Assembly (NCBI GenBank): GCA_030538335.1
Contig: JAUNUE010000038.1
Coordinates: forward strand, 1 to 6,735
Reading direction: 5' to 3'
Length of the DNA stretch: 6,735 nt
DNA from: Allobrachymonas sp.
GTDB lineage: Bacteria; Pseudomonadota; Gammaproteobacteria; Burkholderiales; Burkholderiaceae_C
Positions 1 through 6,541 of this stretch are shown in pieces (the first letter of the stretch is position 1; every line of letters starts with the position of its first letter). The notes under the pieces are model-generated. The model was not told the origin of the DNA and made no database searches. It saw only the letters and a program-made list of their open reading frames with translations. The position numbers were made by a program, and so were the translations under genes.

Positions 1-1
1 C

Positions 2-901
2 AAGGGGCAGGTGCTGGCCGTGTTTGCGGCTGACACCGTCAATGCCGAGGTGCTGCAGGCGCAGGCCAATGTGCTGGCGGCCGAGGCGCAGGCGGCCGAT
101 GCACGCTCCAACGCCGAGCGCGCGCGCAGCATCGCCGACACCGGCGCGCTGAGCCGCCAGCAGATCAACCAGATGCAAACCGCCGCCAAAGCCACTGCCG
201 CGCAGGTGCAGGCCGCGCGTGCCGTGCTGCAAATCCAGAAGACGCGGCAAGGTTATACGCGCGTGATTGCGCCAGACGATGGCGTGATTTCCTCGCGCAC
301 AGCCACGGTCGGCGCGGTGGTTCCGGCGGGTGCCGAGATGTTCCGTCTGGTGCGCAAGGGGCGGCTGGAGTGGCGCGCCGAGGTGGCGGGCAAAGACCTG
401 CCCGGCGTCAAGCCCGGCCTGCCTGCCACCATCACCACCAGCGCGGGCAGCACCGTAACCGGGCGCGTGCGCAGCGTTTCGCCCACGCTGGATGCGGCCA
501 AGCGCGTCGGCATGGTCTATGTGGATATTGACAACGCACAGCAGCAAGGCGCGCTGGCGGGCATGTATGCCAACGGCTGCATCGAGCTGGGGCAGATGCA
601 GGGCTTGCTGGTGCCGCAGGCCGCGCTGGTTACGCGCGATGGCTTCAACTATGTCTTTGTCGTTGCGCCCGACAACAAGGTGCAGCAGCGCCGCGTGGAA
701 ACGGGTGCGCGCTCGGGCGACATGGTGCAGGTGGTGAGCGGGGTGGAAGCGGGTGCGCGCATCGTGCACGATGGCGCGGGCTTTCTCACCGATGGCGATG
801 TGGTCAGGGTGGTGGCTGCGCCTGCTGCGGCAGCGTCTGGCGCAGTATCGGCACCAGCCCCGGCAGCCAGCGCGGCATCGGCTGCGGTCTCGCAGCCCTA
901 A
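2..901 (+). CDS. RND efflux periplasmic adaptor (membrane fusion protein), 5' truncated by window edge
   Basis: Periplasmic adaptor that links an inner-membrane RND pump to an outer-membrane channel. The frame is open from the first bases (Lys-Gly-Gln-Val-Leu-Ala-Val-Phe), the end of the first lipoyl half-motif, so the true start, signal sequence and N-terminal beta strands lie upstream; the GTG at 11 is internal. In order: an Ala/Gln-rich coiled-coil hairpin (about nt 35-250), the second lipoyl half (RVIAPDDGVISS, then VGAVVPAGAEMFRLV, about nt 254-350), a beta-barrel domain (about nt 360-590) and the membrane-proximal domain (from about nt 600, with LVPQAALVTRDG and VVSGVEAGARIV). It ends in a low-complexity Ala/Pro/Ser tail of about 30 residues and a TAA stop. 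The permease gene begins 12 bases later, so the two are surely co-transcribed. The family is clear; the substrate cannot be told. Confidence 0.93.
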   Translation, partial: KGQVLAVFAADTVNAEVLQAQANVLAAEAQAADARSNAERARSIADTGALSRQQINQMQTAAKATAAQVQAARAVLQIQKTRQGYTRVIAPDDGVISSRTATVGAVVPAGAEMFRLVRKGRLEWRAEVAGKDLPGVKPGLPATITTSAGSTVTGRVRSVSPTLDAAKRVGMVYVDIDNAQQQGALAGMYANGCIELGQMQGLLVPQAALVTRDGFNYVFVVAPDNKVQQRRVETGARSGDMVQVVSGVEAGARIVHDGAGFLTDGDVVRVVAAPAAAASGAVSAPAPAASAASAAVSQP

Positions 902-913
902 GCGGAGCACAGC

Positions 914-3900
914 GTGAATTTTTCAGCCTATTCGATCCGCAACCCGATCCCGGCGATCCTGCTGTTCATCCTGCTCACGGTGGCGGGTTTGCTGGCCTTC
1001 AAGGCCACCCATGTACAGGACTTTCCCGACATGGATTTCCCCATCGTCACGGTCACCGTGGCGCAACCGGGCGCCGCGCCCGCGCAGCTCGAAACGCAGG
1101 TGGCGCGCAAGGTCGAAGACACCATCTCTACCGTGACCGGCATCGAGAACATGTACAGCACCGTGATCGACGGCGTGGTCATCACCACGGTGCAGTTCCG
1201 CCTGGAAAAAAACCTTACCGATGCAGTGTCTGAAGTGCGCGATGCGGTCTCGCTGATCCGTTCTGACTTGCCGCCCGAAATCCGCGAGCCCATCATCAGC
1301 AAGGTCGATATCACGGGCCGCCCGGTATACGTCTACGCCCTGCAACCAGCAGCGGGCAGCGGCTGGGACCAGCAGCAGTTGAGCTGGTTTGTCGACAACA
1401 CCTTCAACAAGCGCATCATGACCATTGAAGGCGTGGGTCAGGTCAAGCGCATTGGCGGCGTAAGCCGCGAGGTGCAGGTGATTTTGCAGCCCGAGCGCAT
1501 GCAGGCACTGGGCGTAACGGCGGCTGATATTTCGTCGATGATTGGCTACACGCAACTTGATGCCCCCAGCGGCCGCAGCGATGTGGGTGGCACCGAACAG
1601 TCGGTGCGCACGGTCGCCTCTGCCCGCAGCGTGGAAGAACTGGCGGCCCTGCAAATCCCGCTGCCCACGGGCACCATCGTGCGGCTGGGCGATGTGGCCG
1701 AGGTGCACGACACCGTGGCCGACCCGCGTGCCGCCGCCATGGTCAACGGCCAGGATGCGGTGCTGGTCGAAATCTACCGCAGCAAGGGCGCGAGCGAACT
1801 GAATGTGGCACGCGATGCAAGCGCGGCCATTGCCAAGATGCAGGAGCAGAATCCGGGCGTGCAGATCACCCGCGTGATCGACAACGCCAAAGACATCCAG
1901 AACAACTTCGACGGCAGCATGAACCTGCTGTACGAAGGCGCGATTCTTGCCGTGGTGGTGGTGTATTTCTTCCTGCGCGACTGGCGCGCCACCATCGTGG
2001 CCGCCTCAGCCTTGCCGCTGTCGATCATCCCGACATTTCTGGGCATTTACCTGTTCGGCTATTCGCTCAACGGCGTCACGCTGCTGTCGCTGTCGCTGGT
2101 GATTGGCGTGCTGGTGGACGATGCGATTGTGGAAATTGAAAACATCGCGCGCCATCTGCAAATGGGCAAAACGCCCTACCAGGCCGCGATGGAAGCGGCT
2201 GATGAAATCGGCGTGGCGGTACTGGCCACCACCTTCGCATTGGTGGCGGTGTTTTTGCCCACCGCTTTCATGAGTGGCATTGTCGGGCGCGTATTCAAGC
2301 AGTTCGGCTGGACGGCGGTGATTTCGGTGCTGGCCTCGCTGGTGGTGGCGCGCCTGCTCACGCCGATGATGTCGGCCTACTTTTTGCGAGCGCACAAGGG
2401 CCACGCCATCCCGCAAGAAGACGAAACCGGCGCGCCCGACCTGTCGCGCGACGGCCCGGTGATGCGCTGGTACATGCGTGCCATGCAGTGGTGCGTGCAG
2501 CACCGCCTCATCACCATGCTGGCTGCCGCGGCCATGTTCATCGGTTCGCTGGCGCTGGTGCCGTTTCTGGCCAAAGGCTTTGTGCCCGTGGGTGACCGCA
2601 GCCAAACGCAGATCAACATCGAATTGCCGCCGGGCAGCACACTGGCGCAAACGCGCGAAGTGGCCGAGCAGGCCCGGCTGGCGCTGGCAGGCGAAGAAGA
2701 AATCAAGACCACCATCACTGCGCTGGGCGCGGGTGCCAGTGGCGGCAACCGCATGTCGGCCACGGGCACACCCGAAGTGCGTCGCGCCACGCTCACCATC
2801 ATCACCACACCCCGGCGCGAGCGCAGCGACACCCTGGTCGAGATCGAAGACCGCATCCGCCACGCCATGACAGCGATTCCCGGCGCGCGCTTTGGCGTGG
2901 GCGGCATGGATTCGGGCAGCAAGATGGAAATCATCCTGCTCGGCGACAACGCGCAGACGCTGGCCGAAGTGGCGCGCGAGGCCGAACGCCAGTTGCGCAC
3001 CATTCCCGGCGTAGGCGGCGTGACCTCCAGCGCGGCCATGGTGCAGCCCGAGATCATCATCCGGCCCGATTACGCCCGCGCGTCTGAGTTGGGCATTACT
3101 GCCGCTGCCATTGCCCGCACTGTGCGCGTAGCCACGGCAGGAGACTACGACCAGTTGCTGCCCAAACTCAACCTGCCCGAGCGGCAGGTGCCGATTCGCG
3201 TCAAACTGCCCGAAGGGGCGCGCAACAGCATCGAAGCCGTGCGCAGCCTGCAGGTGGCCGCGCGTGGCGGCAGCAGCATGGTGCCGCTTGAATCCATCGC
3301 CAGCGTGCAGATAGAAAGCGGCCCCTCGCTGCTGGAGCGCAGCAACCGCAGCCGCAGCATCAAACTCTCGGTGGAACTGGGTGGCCAACCGCTGGGCCAG
3401 GTCAGTGAGGCGGCGCATGCGCTGCCGGTGTTCAAGCAACTGCCTCCCGGCGTGCGCCAGTCGGAACAGGGCGACACCGAGCAGATGGGCAAGCTGTTCA
3501 CCAGCTTTGGTATTGCCATGGTCATCGGCATCTTCTGCGTGTATGCCGTCCTCGTCCTGCTGTTCAAGGACTTCATGCAGCCCATCACCATCCTCGGTGC
3601 GCTGCCGCTGTCGATTGGCGGTGCCTTTGTGGCGCTGCTGCTCACCAACAAGGCGCTGTCCATGCCGACCATGATCGGCATGATCATGCTGATGGGCGTG
3701 GTCAGCAAAAACTCGATCCTGCTGGTTGATTACGCCATCATGGCGCGCGAACAGGGCAAAAGCCGCCTGCATGCGCTCATGGACGCCTGCCACAAACGCA
3801 GCCGCCCCGTCATCATGACCAGCCTCGCCATGGGCGCAGGCATGCTGCCGCTGGCGCTGGGCTGGAGCAAGGGCGATTCCAGCTTCAACCAGCCCATGGC

Positions 3901-4075
3901 GATTACGGTGATTGGCGGCCTCATCACCTCCACCTTTTTAAGCCTGCTGGTCGTGCCCGCCGCCTTTACCTATGTGGACGACTTCGAGCACTGGTTCAAG
4001 CACAAGCTCGGCATTGACAAGGTGCGCGCCGAAGCGGCAGCCGATGCGCAGGCAGAAAGCGCTGCGCACGGGTAG
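914..4075 (+). CDS. RND multidrug-type efflux permease (HAE1/AcrB-like), inner membrane
   Basis: Proton-driven inner-membrane pump subunit expected to work as a trimer with the adaptor encoded just upstream. Length is 1053 residues, normal for AcrB/MdtB/MdtC relatives. The start is GTG, with GGAG at 904-907 six bases upstream. TM1 spans about residues 10-31. The first periplasmic loop follows, then TM2-TM4 at about 337-405. TM4 carries the paired aspartates D402-D403 in GVLVDDAIVEIENI, matching the AcrB proton-relay D407/D408. TM7 begins near residue 532 and leads into the second periplasmic loop (GFVPVGDRSQTQINIELPPG). TM8 starts near 862. The TM10 lysine is K932 (GVVSKNSILLVDYA) and the TM11 RPVIMTS motif gives R964 and T969, the counterparts of AcrB K940, R971 and T978. 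All catalytic relay residues are present, so the pump looks functional. No outer-membrane factor gene follows. Specificity cannot be assigned, so no symbol is given. Confidence 0.96.
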   Translation: MNFSAYSIRNPIPAILLFILLTVAGLLAFKATHVQDFPDMDFPIVTVTVAQPGAAPAQLETQVARKVEDTISTVTGIENMYSTVIDGVVITTVQFRLEKNLTDAVSEVRDAVSLIRSDLPPEIREPIISKVDITGRPVYVYALQPAAGSGWDQQQLSWFVDNTFNKRIMTIEGVGQVKRIGGVSREVQVILQPERMQALGVTAADISSMIGYTQLDAPSGRSDVGGTEQSVRTVASARSVEELAALQIPLPTGTIVRLGDVAEVHDTVADPRAAAMVNGQDAVLVEIYRSKGASELNVARDASAAIAKMQEQNPGVQITRVIDNAKDIQNNFDGSMNLLYEGAILAVVVVYFFLRDWRATIVAASALPLSIIPTFLGIYLFGYSLNGVTLLSLSLVIGVLVDDAIVEIENIARHLQMGKTPYQAAMEAADEIGVAVLATTFALVAVFLPTAFMSGIVGRVFKQFGWTAVISVLASLVVARLLTPMMSAYFLRAHKGHAIPQEDETGAPDLSRDGPVMRWYMRAMQWCVQHRLITMLAAAAMFIGSLALVPFLAKGFVPVGDRSQTQINIELPPGSTLAQTREVAEQARLALAGEEEIKTTITALGAGASGGNRMSATGTPEVRRATLTIITTPRRERSDTLVEIEDRIRHAMTAIPGARFGVGGMDSGSKMEIILLGDNAQTLAEVAREAERQLRTIPGVGGVTSSAAMVQPEIIIRPDYARASELGITAAAIARTVRVATAGDYDQLLPKLNLPERQVPIRVKLPEGARNSIEAVRSLQVAARGGSSMVPLESIASVQIESGPSLLERSNRSRSIKLSVELGGQPLGQVSEAAHALPVFKQLPPGVRQSEQGDTEQMGKLFTSFGIAMVIGIFCVYAVLVLLFKDFMQPITILGALPLSIGGAFVALLLTNKALSMPTMIGMIMLMGVVSKNSILLVDYAIMAREQGKSRLHALMDACHKRSRPVIMTSLAMGAGMLPLALGWSKGDSSFNQPMAITVIGGLITSTFLSLLVVPAAFTYVDDFEHWFKHKLGIDKVRAEAAADAQAESAAHG

Positions 4076-4120
4076 CTTGCTGTTTTTGTCGCGTTATGGC
4101 ACCGCTGCGGGTGCGTAAAA

Positions 4121-4147
4121 GATGCGATGAAGTGCAGGCTTCATCGC
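4121..4147 (-). terminator. Intrinsic terminator of the leftward gene, in the convergent intergenic region
   Basis: A perfect 9-bp inverted repeat, GCGATGAAG (4124-4132) and CTTCATCGC (4139-4147), encloses a 6-base loop. On the - strand it begins 7 bases after the TGA of the 165-codon gene and is followed by ATC and then TTTT (complement of 4117-4120), which fits a Rho-independent terminator for the leftward transcript. On the + strand the hairpin lies 48 bases after the permease stop but has no T-run after it, so it would be at best a weak terminator in that direction. The rest of 4076-4154 shows no gene. Confidence 0.65.
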
Positions 4148-4154
4148 GCTGGCA

Positions 4155-4652
4155 TCATTCAACTGCATTGGCAGGGGCGTCAACGGGCGGCTCCAGCAGC
4201 AGCCCTTCCCACATCCTGATTTCCGGTTTCGCGAGCAGCGACACAATGTCGCGGAACCAGTAGCCACCAATCACCGGGCGTTTGGCAAAAGGCAGGCACA
4301 CCGCCACGCAAAGGCCGCGCTGGTGCTCGAACAAGACCTTGATGGCGTTGATGGCGGTTTCGGTTTCAATCGGTTCTGTCACTTTTTCGGCAATACCCGC
4401 CGCGAGGATGTCTTTGCCATCCATGGCCCGCAGCTTCTGGCACAGATGGGCGCGTATCTCGGCCGGGTCGGTCGATTCAAAATCGTTGTCGGGGCTGATG
4501 TGCTGCACCTCTGCGCTGCCGGTAAGCACAGCGGCATGCGGCAGGAAGCTGCCCTTCTGGCGAAGCTGCTCCTTGGAGCGGTCAAACAACGGGCTGACCA
4601 AGGCGGTCATGTCGCCCATCAGTTCTTTGTAGAGATCGGGAGAGGTGTTCAA
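4155..4652 (-). CDS. Uncharacterised 165-residue soluble protein
   Basis: I do not recognise a named family. The protein is soluble, with no signal peptide or membrane segment. The N-terminal part is helical and charged (LFDRSKEQLRQKG), then comes FLPHAAVL and an acidic stretch (SPDNDFESTDPAEI). The second half has a beta-rich core with INAIKVLFEHQRGLCVAVCLPFAKRP. The reading frame shows ordinary codon bias and a clear protein-like composition, and it ends 7 bases before a terminator hairpin, so it is probably a real gene. The start is uncertain. The longest form uses TTG at 4652-4650, with a weak GGA nine bases upstream and no in-frame ATG or GTG further up. The alternative is ATG at 4619-4617 (residue 12), which has only AAAGAA before it. 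It would have lain about 87 bases downstream of qmcA before the cassette inserted between them. Confidence 0.75.
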   Translation of the reverse strand: MNTSPDLYKELMGDMTALVSPLFDRSKEQLRQKGSFLPHAAVLTGSAEVQHISPDNDFESTDPAEIRAHLCQKLRAMDGKDILAAGIAEKVTEPIETETAINAIKVLFEHQRGLCVAVCLPFAKRPVIGGYWFRDIVSLLAKPEIRMWEGLLLEPPVDAPANAVE

Positions 4653-4723
4653 TTCGAGGTGTCCGTTATGGGAGAAAAGCGGCGCTGGAAGCCAAAGTTT
4701 GGGGAGAACCCGAAGGCGTAGAA

Positions 4724-4777
4724 CGCCTGAATTAAGCCGCGCCGCGAAACGGCATCAGCTTGAATCAATTGTTAGAC
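4724..4777 (-). other. attC recombination site (59-base-element type) of the gene cassette
   Basis: On the - strand: R'' box GTCTAAC (4777-4771), a short spacer AATTGAT, L'' TCAAGC (4763-4758), a central imperfect stem closed by GCCG (4753-4750) and CGGC (4744-4741) around the loop TTTCG, L' GCTTAA (4737-4732), then AGGCG ending at 4724. AAGC (4761-4758) pairs with GCTT (4737-4734), and the unequal segments between them (TGAT against GCG) supply the extrahelical bases typical of attC hairpins. From memory it closely resembles the attC of aadA-type cassettes. It is 54 bases in place, and 60 with the TTAGAC found at the other cassette end. The box now abutting it is GTTCTAC (4724-4718), which departs from the GTTRRRY consensus, so this last part probably belongs to the chromosome. 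Confidence 0.88.
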
Positions 4778-4787
4778 GTATGTCCCA

Positions 4788-5063
4788 TCATTTAACAGTG
4801 CGCAGGGTCTTTACGCCATTGCGATCAACGATGACCACGGAACTGGATTTGACATTGTAGAGAACCTTCTGTGCCTCAGTGGCTTGAAGGTCGCTACCAA
4901 GCGCAAGGTCAATCTGATCAGCAATTTCAGATTGAGCGGAGATCCTGCCGTCGTTGTATCCGACGTTGCGATAACTGTCCCGCGTTTGTGGAACGACAAT
5001 GATCCACGCGACTGCGGTCACTGTTGCAGCGCCTAAAACAAAACCAACCAGGATGTTTCTCAT
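4788..5063 (-). CDS. Cassette-borne hypothetical protein with an N-terminal membrane anchor, 91 residues
   Basis: This is the only ORF of the integron cassette, from ATG at 5063-5061 to TGA at 4790-4788. The start lies 8 bases after the recombination point, as is common in cassettes, and the TGA falls 10 bases before the attC R'' box, so the ORF fills the element. Residues 1-24 (MRNILVGFVLGAATVTAVAW and on) form a hydrophobic segment with a positive N-terminus, either an uncleaved anchor or a signal peptide. The remaining 65 or so residues are polar. They contain a region that looks helical (ISAQSEIADQIDLALG) and a C-terminal part that looks like beta strand (SSSVVIVDRNGVKTLRTVK). No cysteines or catalytic motif stand out, and I recognise no family. 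There is no good Shine-Dalgarno within the cassette. Translation may depend on readthrough and coupling from qmcA, whose stop is 25 bases upstream. No promoter is visible. Confidence 0.75.
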   Translation of the reverse strand: MRNILVGFVLGAATVTAVAWIIVVPQTRDSYRNVGYNDGRISAQSEIADQIDLALGSDLQATEAQKVLYNVKSSSVVIVDRNGVKTLRTVK

Positions 5064-5072
5064 ACGTCTAAC
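5061..5072. repeat. Cassette 5' boundary; copy of a 12-bp inverted repeat flanking the cassette ORF
   Basis: The + strand reads CATACGTCTAAC here and GTTAGACGTATG at 4771-4782, an exact 12-bp inverted repeat bracketing the ORF. Seven bases of each arm are the attC outer boxes; the extra five (GTATG) lengthen the outer attC stem when the cassette is circular. The G at 5072 is the last chromosomal base in the cassette's reading direction. Confidence 0.8.
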
Positions 5073-5088
5073 GCAAGATGTCCAATCA

Positions 5089-6000
5089 TCACTTCTGCGC
5101 CTGCACCATCTTCATCGCCGATGCAATCAGCGCAGAAACCTCGGTCATGCTGGAGGGCACAACAAGCGTGGTGGTCGCGTCTTTTGCCACTCTGCCATAG
5201 GCTTCTACCGCTTTTTCGGCCACTTTCAGTTGCACGGCCTGCTCGCCGCCGGGTTGGCGGATGGCGGTGGCGACTTGCGCAATGGCCTGCGCGGTGGCGA
5301 GTGCCACGGCCTTGATGGATTCGGCCTCGCCCAGCGCGTTGTTGATGGCGGCCTGCTTTTCACCTTCTGAGCGGGCGATGAAAGAGGCACGCTCACCTTC
5401 GGCCAGGTTGATCTGCTCCTGCCGCTTGCCCTCGGAGGTGGCGATGACGGCGCGCTTTTCGCGCTCGGCGGTGATCTGCGCCTGCATGGCACGCAAGATT
5501 TCTGCGGGTGGCGTCAAGTCCTTGATTTCGTAGCGCAGCACCTTCACGCCCCAGTTCAGCGCGGCTTCGTCAATCGCTTCAACCACCTTGGCGTTGATCA
5601 TTTCGCGTTCTTCAAAGGTGCGGTCGAGTTCGAGCTTGCCGATCACGCTGCGCAGCGAGGTTTGCGCGAGTTGCGTGATCGCCATGACGAAGTTGCTGGA
5701 GCCGTAGCTGGCGCGCATCGGGTCGGTGACCTGAAAGTACAAAATGCCATCGACCTGCAACTGCGTGTTGTCACGCGTGATGCAGATCTGGCTGGGCACA
5801 TCCATGGGGATTTCTTTCAGGCTGTGCTTGTAGGCGATGCGGTCGATAAACGGAATCACCACCTTGAGGCCGGGGGTGAGCGTGCGGTCGTATTTGCCGA
5901 GCCGCTCGACCACCCAGGCCGATTGCTGCGGCACGATCTGGAAGGTCTTGATAACGAAAATGACCACCACGACAAGTATTACCAGCAGGGCTTGTGTCAT
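5089..6000 (-). CDS. qmcA: SPFH/Band 7 (stomatin-like, paraslipin) membrane protein QmcA
   Basis: Inner-membrane scaffold protein of the SPFH/prohibitin superfamily, thought to organise membrane microdomains and assist protein quality control; in E. coli QmcA is a multimer linked to FtsH function. The start is ATG at 6000-5998 (MTQALLVILVVVVIFVI), chosen because AAGGAG lies six bases upstream and because it gives 303 residues, close to E. coli QmcA. The open frame continues upstream, but that part is Arg/Cys-rich and not protein-like. Residues 1-18 or so are the membrane anchor. Next come the Band 7 domain (VVERLGKYDRTLTPGLKVVIPFIDRI, then LRSVIGKLELDRTFEEREMIN) and a long charged coiled coil (about 175-240, ITAEREKRAVIATSEGKRQE). 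A C-terminal segment ends in VPSSMTEVSALIASAMKM. It lies 40 bases after the NfeD-like gene, its usual partner. The cassette starts 17 bases after its TGA. Confidence 0.96.
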   Translation of the reverse strand: MTQALLVILVVVVIFVIKTFQIVPQQSAWVVERLGKYDRTLTPGLKVVIPFIDRIAYKHSLKEIPMDVPSQICITRDNTQLQVDGILYFQVTDPMRASYGSSNFVMAITQLAQTSLRSVIGKLELDRTFEEREMINAKVVEAIDEAALNWGVKVLRYEIKDLTPPAEILRAMQAQITAEREKRAVIATSEGKRQEQINLAEGERASFIARSEGEKQAAINNALGEAESIKAVALATAQAIAQVATAIRQPGGEQAVQLKVAEKAVEAYGRVAKDATTTLVVPSSMTEVSALIASAMKMVQAQK

Positions 6001-6006
6001 GTCTTG

Positions 6007-6012
6007 CTCCTT
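6007..6012 (-). promoter_or_regulatory. Ribosome binding site of qmcA
   Basis: AAGGAG on the - strand, six bases before ATG 6000-5998. It fixes the qmcA start and argues against the longer open frame that reaches 6282 through the upstream NfeD-like gene. Confidence 0.85.
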
Positions 6013-6040
6013 GAAAGTTGGGAGGGAAAGTCCCGGAAAA

Positions 6041-6469
6041 TCAGATTTTTTCGACCACCAGCCGGTTGGCAACCACCGCACGCACCCGGTGCATGCCCGG
6101 TTCGGGCAGCGTGCCCGGAGCCGCTTCGACCGTCCACGGTGCACCGCGGTAGCGCACCTGCGCGGTGCCGTCGGGCAGCCAAGCATCAACCTGCACGGTT
6201 TCGCCGATGTCGAGGTTGACGTTGCGGTTGGCCGATGCGTGCGCATCTTTCGGCGCGCGCATGCGCTTGATATGCCAGGCAACGGTGGTCAGCGTGCCCA
6301 CGATGGCGGCCACAGCGATCTGGCCGTTCACGCCTGCATTCAGATGGGCGGCGATGGCCCCGGCAGCAGCGCCCAGCGCCAGCATCAGCAGATAAAAGGT
6401 GCCTGTCAGCAGTTCGGCACCAATCAGGGCCGCCATCACGACCCACCACACGGTTGCGGAATCGACCAT
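6041..6469 (-). CDS. NfeD-like membrane protein (short form, YbbJ type)
   Basis: Short NfeD protein of 142 residues that works with an SPFH partner in the membrane; the partner here is qmcA, 40 bases downstream. It lacks the ClpP-like serine protease domain of long NfeD proteins. Residues 5-70 are strongly hydrophobic and could form two or three helices (ATVWWVVMAALIGAELL, TFYLLMLALGAAAGAIAAHL, IAVAAIVGTLTTVAW). After a polar linker (KRMRAPKDAHASANRN), residues 86-142 form the NfeD OB-fold domain (LDIGETVQVDAWLPDGTAQVRYRG, ending in HRVRAVVANRLVVEKI). The start is ATG at 6469-6467, supported by AAAGGAGG eight bases upstream. A TTG eight codons further up would put that ribosome site inside the gene and is rejected. 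The leader before it (6470-6541) shows no convincing promoter, so it may be transcribed from upstream with yceD. Confidence 0.9.
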   Translation of the reverse strand: MVDSATVWWVVMAALIGAELLTGTFYLLMLALGAAAGAIAAHLNAGVNGQIAVAAIVGTLTTVAWHIKRMRAPKDAHASANRNVNLDIGETVQVDAWLPDGTAQVRYRGAPWTVEAAPGTLPEPGMHRVRAVVANRLVVEKI

Positions 6470-6477
6470 ACCGGCAC

Positions 6478-6485
6478 CCTCCTTT
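6478..6485 (-). promoter_or_regulatory. Ribosome binding site of the NfeD-like gene
   Basis: AAAGGAGG on the - strand, eight bases before ATG 6469-6467. This near-perfect anti-16S match sets the start of the NfeD-like gene. Confidence 0.85.
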
Positions 6486-6541
6486 GCTGCCAATTAAAGC
6501 ACAGAATTGCTACGGGCTGCAGCGAAACAGAGCCGTTGGTT

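Larger units (their letters stand above)
4724..5071 (-). mobile_element. Solitary integron gene cassette (348 bp) at a secondary chromosomal site
   Basis: Read on the - strand, the element starts with TTAGAC directly after a G (G^TTAGAC, G at 5072), contains one ORF that begins 8 bases in, and ends with an attC site whose last base is the G at 4724. These are the exact limits a circular cassette has after integrase-mediated insertion: the crossover falls between G and TT at both ends. Circularising the element rebuilds a complete attC whose outer boxes are exact complements (GTCTAAC and GTTAGAC). Neither a second attC, an attI-like region nor an integrase gene is seen around it. G+C inside the ORF is about 52% (125 of 240 bases counted over 4801-5040), lower than the roughly 65-70% seen in several blocks of qmcA and the permease, which suggests a foreign origin. 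It interrupts the interval between qmcA and the 165-codon gene without damaging either. Confidence 0.85.

Noticed and set aside
2006..3793. 595-codon open frame on the - strand inside the permease gene
   Set aside because: It is antisense to a gene with every RND signature. Its translation is His/Arg/Gln-rich with no domain, the usual by-product of GC-rich codon bias. The same applies to 923-1708 and 2377-3060.
4099..4154. The hairpin after the 165-codon gene as an attC, making that gene a cassette too
   Set aside because: It has no RYYYAAC or GTTRRRY boxes and is a simple perfect stem followed by T residues on the - strand, which is a terminator layout.
4323..4721. 132-codon + strand frame opposite the 165-codon gene
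   Set aside because: It runs through the 165-codon gene and its leader and has no ribosome site or recognisable composition. The - strand frame has better codon bias and a terminator.
5073..5090. A second attC or an attI on the upstream side of the cassette
   Set aside because: Only the crossover core GTTAGAC is present. No L' box, R'' partner or attI-like direct repeats lie within the 17 bases before the qmcA stop or inside the qmcA end.
6001..6282. 94-codon N-terminal extension of QmcA
   Set aside because: It overlaps the NfeD-like gene in another frame, is Arg/Cys/Thr-rich, and is contradicted by the AAGGAG site before ATG 6000 and by the family length.
6470..6493. TTG start giving a 150-residue NfeD-like protein
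   Set aside because: The strong ribosome site AAAGGAGG would lie inside the coding region; it is correctly spaced for ATG 6469.
6493..6521. Possible sigma-70 promoter for nfeD (TTTAAT as the -10, complement of 6493-6498)
   Set aside because: At 17-18 base spacing the -35 candidates (TGCAGC, CTGCAG) do not resemble TTGACA, so the support is too weak to annotate.
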